This document shows, piece after piece, positions 37,503 through 45,455 of a DNA stretch of 57,731 nt. Each line of letters starts with the position of its first letter. Position 1 is the stretch's first letter. The notes below the pieces were generated by a model that saw nothing but the letters and a program-made list of their open reading frames with translations, did no database searches and was not told where the DNA came from. The translations under genes were made by a program, and so were the position numbers. The DNA is from Alkalibacterium putridalgicola (lineage in GTDB: Bacteria > Bacillota > Bacilli > Lactobacillales > Carnobacteriaceae_A). The DNA lies in NCBI RefSeq assembly GCF_900109825.1, contig NZ_FOBL01000017.1:1-57731 (forward strand). The letters run 5' to 3'.

Positions 37503-39047
37503 ATGAAAAATAAATTATTACTTAGAAGTTTGTTAGGGATTTCGCTATTTCTTACAGGGTGTTCAGATTCTGAGGATACAGCCGCAACAGATTCTGCTAC
37601 AGATGAAACAGCCAGTGAAGTAGAAAAAACTGAAACGGGTAGCGAAGAAAGAGACGTTGTGACATCTGCGACTTACCGCGAGTACACAGATATTTCAGAA
37701 CTAGAAGACAGTTATGACGTCATCATTGTTGGATCCGGTGGAGCGGGATTATCAGCAGCCATTGAAGCAAAAGATGCCGGAGCCAATCCGGTCATATTCG
37801 AAATGATGCCTGTTGCGGGTGGGAACACTAAAAAATCTTCTGCTGGCATGAATGCCTCGGAAACAAAATTTCAGGAAGCAGCAGGAGTTAAGGATACAAA
37901 CGCTGCCTTTTTCAATGAAACTTTAGCGGGCGGTAACGAAACAAATAACGAAGAATTACTACACTACATGGTTGACCATTCGGCAAATGCCATCGACTGG
38001 CTGGATTCCATCGGCATTACATTGGATAACTTGACCACGACAGGTGGGATGAGCGTTGAACGTACGCACCGCCCATCCGACGGTTCTGCAGTTGGAGAGT
38101 ATTTGGTCAACGGACTTTTAGACAACATCGAAGAACGTGAAATTCCAGTGTTCGTTAATTCTCAAGTAACGCAACTGTTGGAAGAAGACGGCAAAATCAC
38201 TGGAGTGGAAGTTCTAGTCGGTCAGACAGAGGAGAGAACGGTCAATTCTGAAGCAGTAGTTGTCGCTACAGGTGGATTTGGTGCCAATCCGGAGATGGTC
38301 GTCGAATACGATCCGGATCTCGAAGGATTCGTAACGACAAATCACGAAGGAAGCACGGGTACAGGAATCGACATGATTTCCGCTTTAGGTGGGGATGTCG
38401 TTGATATGAGTGACATCCAGATCCACCCGACCGTTCAGCAGTCTTCCGGCTATTTGATCACTGAAGCTGTGCGAGGTGAAGGGGCGATTCTGGTATCTAA
38501 AGAAGGTATACGCTTTACCAATGAGATGAATACGCGGGATATCGTTTCTGCAGATATTATCGCACTGCCTGAGCAGAAGGCTTACCTGATTTTTGACGAT
38601 GGCGTCAGAGAACGCGTGAAAGCAATTGAAAAATACGATAGTGAAGGATTTGTGATGACAGGAGAGTCGCTTGAAGCGCTTGCCGAGGCCATGTCCTTAC
38701 CTGAAGAAGCTTTGAAAGAAACAGTCGAAGCGTGGAACACTGCCGTAGCTGAAGGCAAGGATGAAACCTTCAACCGCAGCACAGCCATGGATGAAGACTT
38801 GTCTACGGGCTCGTATTATGCCATTGAAGTTGCGCCAGGTGTTCACCATACAATGGGTGGCGTACGCATCAATACTTTAACAGAAGTATTAAATACTCAA
38901 GGAAATAAGGTAAACGGCTTGTATGCTGCCGGTGAAATGACAGGCGGCATTCACGGTTCAAACCGTATCGGCGGGAATGCCGTTGCAGATATTATTATTT
39001 TCGGAAGACAAGCCGGTAAACAAGCAGCCGGTTATGTGACAGAGTAA
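37503..39047 (+). CDS. Fumarate reductase-like flavoprotein, lipid-anchored
   Basis: 514 residues. Lipobox LTGC (Cys about residue 20), an acidic Asp/Thr/Ala/Glu linker to about residue 60, then an FAD-binding domain with DVIIVGSGGAGLSAAIEA (about 70-87) and the flavocytochrome c/fumarate reductase family blocks SAGMNASET, VVVATGGFGANPE, QIHPTVQQSSG, HHTMGGVRI and GLYAAGEMTGGIHGSNRIGGNA. No haem motif and no covalent FMN domain in this chain. It probably reduces fumarate or a related enoate, such as a urocanate- or acrylate-type acceptor, outside the membrane, with electrons from the quinone pool or an extracellular electron-transfer chain; the electron donor is not encoded here. Single gene with its own terminator. 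Confidence 0.85.
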   Translation: MKNKLLLRSLLGISLFLTGCSDSEDTAATDSATDETASEVEKTETGSEERDVVTSATYREYTDISELEDSYDVIIVGSGGAGLSAAIEAKDAGANPVIFEMMPVAGGNTKKSSAGMNASETKFQEAAGVKDTNAAFFNETLAGGNETNNEELLHYMVDHSANAIDWLDSIGITLDNLTTTGGMSVERTHRPSDGSAVGEYLVNGLLDNIEEREIPVFVNSQVTQLLEEDGKITGVEVLVGQTEERTVNSEAVVVATGGFGANPEMVVEYDPDLEGFVTTNHEGSTGTGIDMISALGGDVVDMSDIQIHPTVQQSSGYLITEAVRGEGAILVSKEGIRFTNEMNTRDIVSADIIALPEQKAYLIFDDGVRERVKAIEKYDSEGFVMTGESLEALAEAMSLPEEALKETVEAWNTAVAEGKDETFNRSTAMDEDLSTGSYYAIEVAPGVHHTMGGVRINTLTEVLNTQGNKVNGLYAAGEMTGGIHGSNRIGGNAVADIIIFGRQAGKQAAGYVTE

Positions 39048-39086
39048 TCTTTTTATATCAAGAGGCTAAGATAAAAGGCCTCTCAA

Positions 39087-39145
39087 AAAACGCACTTCCA
39101 ACCCTACTGAACAATTTTTTCCAGTAGGGGGAGTGCGTTTTTTTC
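39087..39145 (+). terminator. Strong terminator of fumarate-reductase-like gene
   Basis: AAAACGCACTTCC(AA)CCCTACTG pairs with CAGTAGGGGGAGTGCGTTTT, followed by TTT. Confidence 0.92.
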
Positions 39146-39328
39146 GTTTATTAAAGCTAACGAAAGTGGGACGAATTTTTCCAGAAAAACACTTTTGTTT
39201 CAGCCTCATTATCTTTAAAGAACTTTTAGGGAGAACTATTGATTATTTGTTCACCCTAAGTGCTATACTGTAAGCTATTTGATGCCTTTTAAATCCGTTG
39301 ACTATCTTATTCTATCACTTTAAGAACC

Positions 39329-39342
39329 TGATACCGATAACA
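39329..39342 (+). promoter_or_regulatory. MalR-type operator O3 (maltase-PTS operon)
   Basis: TGATACCGATAACA differs from O2 at one position and from O1 at one position. Centre at 39335.5, 19.5 bp before the -35 hexamer. Confidence 0.75.
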
Positions 39343-39354
39343 ATGGAATTAGTG

Positions 39355-39383
39355 TTGAATGAAACCGATTCAGCCTATATGAT
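39355..39383 (+). promoter_or_regulatory. Promoter of the maltase-PTS-RgfB operon
   Basis: TTGAAT at 39355-39360, 17-bp spacer, TATGAT at 39378-39383. A partial cre-like element TGAAACCGATTCA starts at 39360, at the same place relative to -35 as in malE. Confidence 0.65.
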
Positions 39384-39474
39384 TAGTGATGTTGAAAAAA
39401 CATTACCAGATGTCTAGACAAGCTTAACCAAACAGAAAAATATTAACGTTTTCATAGGAGAGTGAAAAAGAGGA

Positions 39475-41181
39475 ATGAAGAAACAATGGTGGAAAAAAGC
39501 CGTGGCGTACCAGATATATCCACGCAGTTTTTTTGATTCCAATGGCGATGGGGTCGGTGACCTTCGCGGGATCATAGAAAAGCTTGATTACATAAAGGAC
39601 CTGGGCATCGATGTGATCTGGGTCAGCCCGATCTATCAGTCGCCCAATGATGATAACGGATACGACATCAGTGACTACCATGCGATCATGGATGAATTCG
39701 GTACCATGAGAGACTTTGACGAGCTGCTGGAAGAGACCCATAAGCGCGGCATGCGTATCATTATGGATCTCGTCATCAATCACACGTCGGATGAACACGA
39801 CTGGTTCGTCGAAGCCCGGTCATCAAAAGACAGCCCATACCGGGACTATTATATCTGGCATCCGGGGACACCCGATGGCTCCGATATCAACAACTGGGAA
39901 TCGATCTTCGGCGGTTCGGTCTGGGAATATGACGAGCAGTCCAAAGAGTACTATATGCACGTCTTTTCAAAAAAACAGCCGGATCTGAACTGGGAAAATG
40001 CGGAAGTCCGCGAGAAATTGTATGAAATGGTGAACTGGTGGTTGGACAAAGGGATCGACGGCTTCCGTATCGATGCAATATCGCACATCAAGAAGAAAAA
40101 CGGCTTTCCGAATATGCCGAATCCTTTGAATAAAAAATACGTGCCATCTTTTGATGGACACATGAATCAGTCCGGGATCGATCTGTTTTTATCAGAATTT
40201 GCTGAACGGACGCTGAAAAACTATGATGTCATGACGGTCGGTGAAGCGAATGGTGTAACGATAAAGGATGCAGACCGATGGGTAGGTGAAGAAAGCGGAT
40301 ACTTCAACATGATCTTCCAGTTCGAACATCTGGGGCTCTGGGGATCGAATGGTGACGGTCTGGATATCCATGAACTGAAAGAAGTGATGACCCGCTGGCA
40401 GCGCGGTCTGGACGGTCGCGGTTGGAATGCCTTGTTTATCGAAAACCACGATCTGGCCCGTTCTGTATCAACCTGGGGCAATGACGGCGACCTGAGAAAG
40501 ACGTCGGCCAAAGCGCTGGCCACCTTCTACTTCTTCATGCAGGGCACGCCCTTTATTTATCAGGGACAGGAGATCGGCATGACGAATGTCCAGTTCGATT
40601 CGATCGAGGACTATGATGATGTCGGCATGAAAAACATGTATGCGATAGAAACGGAGAATGGACAAACGCATGACGAGATCATGGCCTACATCTGGAAAAA
40701 CGGGCGCGATAATTCGCGGACACCGATGCAGTGGTCCAATGAACCAGAAGCCGGTTTCACGACAGGCACGCCGTGGTTTGGTATAAATCCAAATTATCCC
40801 GATATCAATGTCGAACAGGCGCTGAACGATCCGGATTCCATTTACTACTACTATAAAAAGATGATCCAGATGCGTCGAACCACACCCACGCTGATCTACG
40901 GGCACTATGAACTGATCGCCAAAGAACATGATCATGTCTATGCCTATCTGAGATCGTTTGACGGCGTGGAATATGCTGTCATCGTGAACCTTTTCAATCA
41001 GTCAACATCGCTTGACCTGACGGAAGAACTGGAACTTGGTGAGATGAAACTGAGTAATTATAAAGTGAGAGATGAATTAAATACGCGCATGGTATTACGT
41101 CCTTATGAAGCACGGGTATATAAAGTAGCCAAACAGAAAGTCTGGCACGATCCAAACTACTATACTCTGGACAACAAATAA
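39475..41181 (+). CDS. malL: Alpha-glucosidase, GH13_31, maltase-type, PTS-linked
   Basis: 568 residues, cytoplasmic. Regions: DLVINHTSDEH, GIDGFRIDAISHIKK (nucleophile Asp, then Ala), TVGEANG (acid Glu) and IENHDLARS. RIDAISHIKK is the form seen in alpha-1,4-active bacterial alpha-glucosidases. First gene of an operon with a maltose/glucose-type PTS permease 23 nt downstream, so its substrate is likely maltose or a phosphorylated form of it. Paralogue of the gene at 35425. The ATG is preceded by AAAGAGGA. Controlled by operator O3 and probably CcpA. Confidence 0.87.
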   Translation: MKKQWWKKAVAYQIYPRSFFDSNGDGVGDLRGIIEKLDYIKDLGIDVIWVSPIYQSPNDDNGYDISDYHAIMDEFGTMRDFDELLEETHKRGMRIIMDLVINHTSDEHDWFVEARSSKDSPYRDYYIWHPGTPDGSDINNWESIFGGSVWEYDEQSKEYYMHVFSKKQPDLNWENAEVREKLYEMVNWWLDKGIDGFRIDAISHIKKKNGFPNMPNPLNKKYVPSFDGHMNQSGIDLFLSEFAERTLKNYDVMTVGEANGVTIKDADRWVGEESGYFNMIFQFEHLGLWGSNGDGLDIHELKEVMTRWQRGLDGRGWNALFIENHDLARSVSTWGNDGDLRKTSAKALATFYFFMQGTPFIYQGQEIGMTNVQFDSIEDYDDVGMKNMYAIETENGQTHDEIMAYIWKNGRDNSRTPMQWSNEPEAGFTTGTPWFGINPNYPDINVEQALNDPDSIYYYYKKMIQMRRTTPTLIYGHYELIAKEHDHVYAYLRSFDGVEYAVIVNLFNQSTSLDLTEELELGEMKLSNYKVRDELNTRMVLRPYEARVYKVAKQKVWHDPNYYTLDNK

Positions 41182-41204
41182 TTATAGAATAGAGGAGAAG
41201 CATC

Positions 41205-43388
41205 ATGAAAAAGATTATGAATTTTGAATTCTGGCAGAAATTCGGCAAGGCCCTGATGGGTGTTATCGCCGTTATGCCGGCAGCGGGACTGATGATCAGT
41301 ATCGGTGGGTCGATCCCGCTGATCGATCCGGATCTGCAGGCACTTGTCGCTGTAGGAAGTGTCATTGAAAATATCGGCTGGGCCATTATCGGGAACCTGC
41401 ACATCCTCTTCGCTTTGGCGATCGGAGGAAGCTGGGCGAAAGACCGTGCCGGCGGGGCCTTTGCGGCCGGGATCAGTTTTATCCTGATCAACCGCATCAC
41501 GGGAGCAATCTTCGGTGTCACCGGGGACATGCTGGCCGATGAATCAGCAGTTACACAGACCCTGTTCGGCACAGAGATCCCTGTAGACGGCTACTTTGTC
41601 AGTGTGCTGGAAGCCCCGGCTCTGAACATGGGTGTCTTCGTCGGGATCATTGCCGGTTTTATGGGAGCTATGGCGTTCAATAAGTACTACAACTTCAGAA
41701 AACTGCCGGATGCCTTGTCTTTCTTTAACGGCAAACGCTTCGTGCCTTTCGTCGTTATCCTTTGGTCGCTGATCGCTTCGATCGTATTAGCTTTTGTCTG
41801 GCCAGTCATTCAGGGCGGCATCAACAGCTTTGGTGTCTGGATCGCTGAATCACAGGATACGGCACCCGTTCTCGCACCGTTCTTATTCGGGACGCTGGAA
41901 CGCCTGCTCCTGCCGTTCGGCCTTCACCACATGCTGACGATCCCGATCAACTACACACCGCTTGGCGGAACGTATGAGATCTTAAGCGGCGCACAGGAAG
42001 GCGCTTTGGTCTTCGGACAAGATCCCCTGTGGCTCGCCTGGGCAAGAGACTTAGTCAACCTGGATCAGGCCGGCGACACGAGCACGTATCAGTATGCTGT
42101 AGAAAACTTCGTTCCCGCACGATTCAAAGTCGGCCAGATGATCGGTTCTTCAGGAACGTTGATGGGGCTTGCTTACGCCATGTATAAGAACGTGGATGCT
42201 GACAAGCGCAAGGCGTATAAATCCATGTACCTTTCAGCTGCACTGGCTGTCTTCCTGACGGGTGTCACAGAACCGCTGGAATTCATGTTCATGTTTGCCG
42301 CCATGCCGCTTTATGGTGTCTATGCCCTGGTTCAGGGGCTGGCATTTGCCATGGCAGATATCGTACCGCTGCGTATCCACGCCTTTGGTAACATCGAACT
42401 GCTGACCCGAACCCCTCTGGCTCTGCGGGCCGGACTGGGCTGGGACCTGATCAACTTTATCTGGGTCACCCTGCTGTTCGCTGTGGTCATGTACTTCATC
42501 GCAGACTTTTTGATCAGGAAGTTCAAGTATGCGACGCCCGGCCGTAAAGGGAATTATGAAAACAACGGGCAAGGCGAAGCTTCGGGAGAAAAAGTAGATG
42601 CGTCTCAGCAGGTCTATGATGTCATTCACCTGCTCGGCGGGAAAGAAAACATCTCTGACGTCGATGCCTGCATGACTCGCCTGCGTGTCACAGTCAAAGA
42701 TACCGCTAAAGTCGGTCCTGAAGCCAGCTGGAAGAAAGCCGGCGCAATGGGGCTGGTCCATAAAGATACCGGCGTTCAGGCCATTTACGGACCCAAAGCC
42801 GATGTGCTGAAATCTGATATCCTGGATGTTCTGGAGTCTAGTGCAGTGATACCGGCATCGTCGATCGGTTTAGACGCGTCTTCAGAAAAACCGGCTCATA
42901 CGGATAAAAAAGAAGCCAAGCCTAGTGTTGAAACCAGCACACAAACCATTTATTCTGTAGCTAACGGTCGCGTCCTTCCTATTACAGAGGTCAATGATCA
43001 GGTCTTTTCTCAGAAAATGATGGGTGACGGCTTTGCAGTCGTTCCTTCCGACAACGATGTCGTTTCACCGGTTTCAGGCACAGTGAGCAGCATCTTCCCG
43101 ACAAAACATGCCATCGGACTGGAAACAGCTGAAGGCCTTGAAGTGCTGGTCCACATGGGGATCGACACGGTGGAACTTGAAGGGGCTGCCTTTGATGTGA
43201 AGGTCGAAGCAGACCAGACTGTTGAAGCCGGCCAGTCCCTGGCGACCATGTACCGCAGTAAAGTAGAAGAGGCAGATAAAGACACCTCTATTATGGTCGT
43301 CTTCACGAACCTTAAAGAAAATCAGTCGTTCGAACTGACTGCTGACAATGATGTGAAAGCCACAGACCGTATCGGTCGCGTGAACTAA
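41205..43388 (+). CDS. malT: PTS EIICBA permease, maltose/glucose type (MalT/PtsG-like)
   Basis: 727 residues in order IIC-IIB-IIA. The IIC part (about 1-435) has the glucose-superfamily loop GTLERLLLPFGLHHML and the substrate-loop GVTEPLEFMFMF. IIB: phosphocysteine in DVDACMTRLRVTVKD (about residue 490). After an Ala/Glu/Lys-rich linker, IIA (about 585-727) has the phospho-His in VLVHMGIDTVELEG (about 650). It imports and phosphorylates a glucoside. The maltase partner upstream and MalR-type operator favour maltose, as for MalT of streptococci and enterococci; glucose uptake is the alternative. AGAGGAG precedes the ATG. Confidence 0.88.
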   Translation: MKKIMNFEFWQKFGKALMGVIAVMPAAGLMISIGGSIPLIDPDLQALVAVGSVIENIGWAIIGNLHILFALAIGGSWAKDRAGGAFAAGISFILINRITGAIFGVTGDMLADESAVTQTLFGTEIPVDGYFVSVLEAPALNMGVFVGIIAGFMGAMAFNKYYNFRKLPDALSFFNGKRFVPFVVILWSLIASIVLAFVWPVIQGGINSFGVWIAESQDTAPVLAPFLFGTLERLLLPFGLHHMLTIPINYTPLGGTYEILSGAQEGALVFGQDPLWLAWARDLVNLDQAGDTSTYQYAVENFVPARFKVGQMIGSSGTLMGLAYAMYKNVDADKRKAYKSMYLSAALAVFLTGVTEPLEFMFMFAAMPLYGVYALVQGLAFAMADIVPLRIHAFGNIELLTRTPLALRAGLGWDLINFIWVTLLFAVVMYFIADFLIRKFKYATPGRKGNYENNGQGEASGEKVDASQQVYDVIHLLGGKENISDVDACMTRLRVTVKDTAKVGPEASWKKAGAMGLVHKDTGVQAIYGPKADVLKSDILDVLESSAVIPASSIGLDASSEKPAHTDKKEAKPSVETSTQTIYSVANGRVLPITEVNDQVFSQKMMGDGFAVVPSDNDVVSPVSGTVSSIFPTKHAIGLETAEGLEVLVHMGIDTVELEGAAFDVKVEADQTVEAGQSLATMYRSKVEEADKDTSIMVVFTNLKENQSFELTADNDVKATDRIGRVN

Positions 43389-43409
43389 TTTAGTCAAGGA
43401 GAGTGTGAA

Positions 43410-44258
43410 ATGAAGGTCCTGACTCTGAATACCCATGCATGGATGGAAGAGGATCCTTATGATAAAATCAATAAAATCGTCGACAGAATTCAGGCGCAAG
43501 CCTATCGTTTCGTCGCGCTTCAGGAAATCAACCAGTCACTGGATGCAGAAGTGACAGCGGATCCCGGCTTCATCAAAGCGGGAGGCGATGACCCGAGTGT
43601 GCCTGTCAAAGCCGACAACTTTGCCCTGCTGATCGTTGAAGGATTGAGGGCGAGAGGTCTGGATTATTACTGGAGCTGGACGGCCAATCATATCGGGTAT
43701 GACATATACGATGAAGGTGTCGCGATCCTCTCGCAGCTGCCTTTTGAAGCAGAAAGCTTTCTTGTATCAGATTGCCAGGATTACGCGCATCACTATACCC
43801 GCCGTGTCCTGAAGGCTTCGGTCGAAGCAGCGCCTAACACATGGACGTTCCTTTCCTGCCACTATTCCTGGTGGAAAGACGGGGAAGGCCGTGAATTGTT
43901 TAAGAACGAATGGACTAAAACGCTGAGCCTGCTTGAAGACGATAAAGAAACCTCACTCTTAGTCATGGGTGACTTTAATAATGAAGCATCGATACGAGAA
44001 GAAGGTTATGAGTTGGTCAACGTGACGGCCCCTTTCATATCGGACAGTTATACTGAAGCGATGGAAAAAATCGGAGACGCGACAGTGATCAGCGCCATCG
44101 ACGGCTGGAATGATCATCCGGACGAAAAGCGGATCGATTACATCTTTACAGATAACAGAAAAAGGATCGACCGCTACCGTGTGGTCTTTGATGGTCAGAA
44201 CGGTCCAGTCGTCAGCGATCATTTCGGCATCGAAGCAGAAATTACTGAAAACAACTAA
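43410..44258 (+). CDS. Endonuclease/exonuclease/phosphatase-family protein, RgfB-like
   Basis: 282 residues, EEP fold, no signal peptide. Metal and catalytic residues: LTLNTHAW (Asn), ALQEINQS (Glu), CHYSWW (His), VMGDFNNEA (Asp/Asn) and SDHFGIEAE (Asp-His). It belongs to the RgfB-like branch found in lactic acid bacteria beside maltose-type PTS genes. A sugar-phosphate or nucleotide phosphatase role in managing imported sugar would fit, but no activity is visible in the sequence. It is the third gene of the operon (21 nt after malT) and ends in a strong terminator. Confidence 0.82.
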   Translation: MKVLTLNTHAWMEEDPYDKINKIVDRIQAQAYRFVALQEINQSLDAEVTADPGFIKAGGDDPSVPVKADNFALLIVEGLRARGLDYYWSWTANHIGYDIYDEGVAILSQLPFEAESFLVSDCQDYAHHYTRRVLKASVEAAPNTWTFLSCHYSWWKDGEGRELFKNEWTKTLSLLEDDKETSLLVMGDFNNEASIREEGYELVNVTAPFISDSYTEAMEKIGDATVISAIDGWNDHPDEKRIDYIFTDNRKRIDRYRVVFDGQNGPVVSDHFGIEAEITENN

Positions 44259-44267
44259 ATAAAAGCT

Positions 44268-44310
44268 GAAACCTGCAGCGACTTAGCAAAGTCATCCTGC
44301 AGGTTTTTTT
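44268..44310 (+). terminator. Terminator of the maltase-PTS operon
   Basis: AAACCTGCAG pairs with CTGCAGGTTT, with an inner GACT/AGTC pair, followed by TTTT. Confidence 0.92.
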
Positions 44311-44439
44311 GCCGCAATAAAATGGTCTGGGGATAGTCGGAGTGATATACTAAATGTATGAAATCGTTCGATGAAAAATTTAGAAACAAAAACACTGGGC
44401 GGTAATGCCTGTGCCCTCACGACCGAGAAGATGACTGGA

Positions 44440-44880
44440 ACTCAGCCCGGATCAGGAGGCTTGATCTTTCATCCGTAGTTATCGGGCGGATGTGCGCCGT
44501 CACGGAATGCCAACGCAGGAGAGTCTTTCTACGGACTGGCCATGTATCATAAGAGAGAACAGATGCTGCGTGACGTTCTTGAAGGCATCAATATGAATTT
44601 ATATACAGTCTTTAGAGCTCTTGAAGAAGTCATCGGCCGGCCCACCAAAATATATGCCACCGGCGGCTTCGTCAAATCAGACACTGGCTGATGTCTTTGA
44701 CCAGGAGGTGCATTTTTCGGAAACAGTTGAAAACGCCTGTCTGGAGCTGCTGTTCTTGGCTGGTATGTTTAGGAGAGATCAAGGACTTATCTGAAGTGGA
44801 AAGATGGTCGATACCAGGACAATCACTGAACCGTATCCTGACAGTTTAGCTGCGTATCAGGACCTATTGTTCATTTAAGC
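44440..44880 (+). pseudogene. Decayed gluconate kinase (FGGY family) C-terminal remnant
   Basis: Conceptual translation gives GLIFHP-stop-LSGGCAPSRNANAGESFYG, then MLRDVLEGINMNLYTVFRAL, EEVIGRPTKIYATGGFVKS, then after a frameshift LADVFDQEVHFSETVENACL. These are the conserved C-terminal blocks of FGGY gluconokinase (HPYL.GERAP.WNA, EGI..NLY, I.ATGGF, D.F...V..P...E..CLGA). An in-frame TAG, at least two frameshifts and loss of the N-terminal half show it is dead. It marks loss of a gluconate pathway and fills most of the gap between the PTS operon and the YwqK-like gene. Confidence 0.8.
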
Positions 44881-44982
44881 AAGACTTAGCCGTCTGTTTG
44901 AAGTGGAATATGACAGTCTCACTTCCTTTCGGGAAAATACAAGTAAGTGAAAAGGAGAGAAGAAGGGAACCCTTCGACTAAT

Positions 44983-45258
44983 ATGCCGGATAAACAAACG
45001 TATGCCAACGGACAGAAAGTTTATGAACTGAACGGAGACACCCTGACGTATTACTTCATCGATGGTACAGTTAAATCCAAAGGAACCTATAATGATGAGC
45101 AGATGGAGGGGGAATGGGTCTTTTACCGCAAGACCGGGGAACTGTGGCAGGTCGGTCAGTTTAAAGGCGGTCAGAAACATGGACGCTGGATCCGTTACTC
45201 TAGAGACGGAGAAATCGAATATGATGAAGAATTCAGAGCAGGGAAACAAATCAAATAA
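44983..45258 (+). CDS. YwqK/MORN-repeat-like small protein
   Basis: 91 residues from ATG 44983; the longer frame from GTG 44947 begins inside the AAAGGAGAG ribosome site and is unlikely. Three or four short beta-hairpin repeats of the MORN/YwqK kind: YFIDGTVKSKGTYNDEQMEG, EWVFYRKTGELWQVGQFKGG and RWIRYSRDGEIEYDEEFRAG. Such proteins are called toxin-antitoxin-like in some annotations (YwqK), but there is no toxin gene next to it. Cytoplasmic. Single gene with a terminator just after the stop; follows the dead gluconate kinase. Confidence 0.7.
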   Translation: MPDKQTYANGQKVYELNGDTLTYYFIDGTVKSKGTYNDEQMEGEWVFYRKTGELWQVGQFKGGQKHGRWIRYSRDGEIEYDEEFRAGKQIK

Positions 45259-45272
45259 TAAAAAACGGAAAA

Positions 45273-45301
45273 GGAATGAGCTCAGACTCATTCTTTTTTT
45301 T
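45273..45301 (+). terminator. Terminator of the YwqK-like gene
   Basis: GAATGAG pairs with CTCATTC, loop CTCAGA, followed by TTTTTTTT. Confidence 0.88.
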
Positions 45302-45381
45302 GCATGTTTATTTAATTTTATACATTAAAAATACATATAAAGTATGAAAACGTTATTAATTATTCTTTTTTAACTTATATA

Positions 45382-45410
45382 TTGCATATTTATATCGACG
45401 ATGGTATGAT
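45382..45410 (+). promoter_or_regulatory. Promoter of glnPQ-like operon
   Basis: TTGCAT at 45382-45387, 17-bp spacer, TATGAT at 45405-45410 with an extended TGG. The upstream 80 bp are strongly AT-rich, like an UP element. Confidence 0.65.
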
Positions 45411-45455
45411 TCTTTCTAAGTTGCTCAACGAAGGACAACAAAGGGGAGAATAAGA

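Noticed and set aside
41160-41572. Overlapping minus-strand frames of 80 and 192 codons
   Set aside because: They cross the malL-malT junction and lie opposite the strongly conserved PTS IIC frame; no ribosome site.
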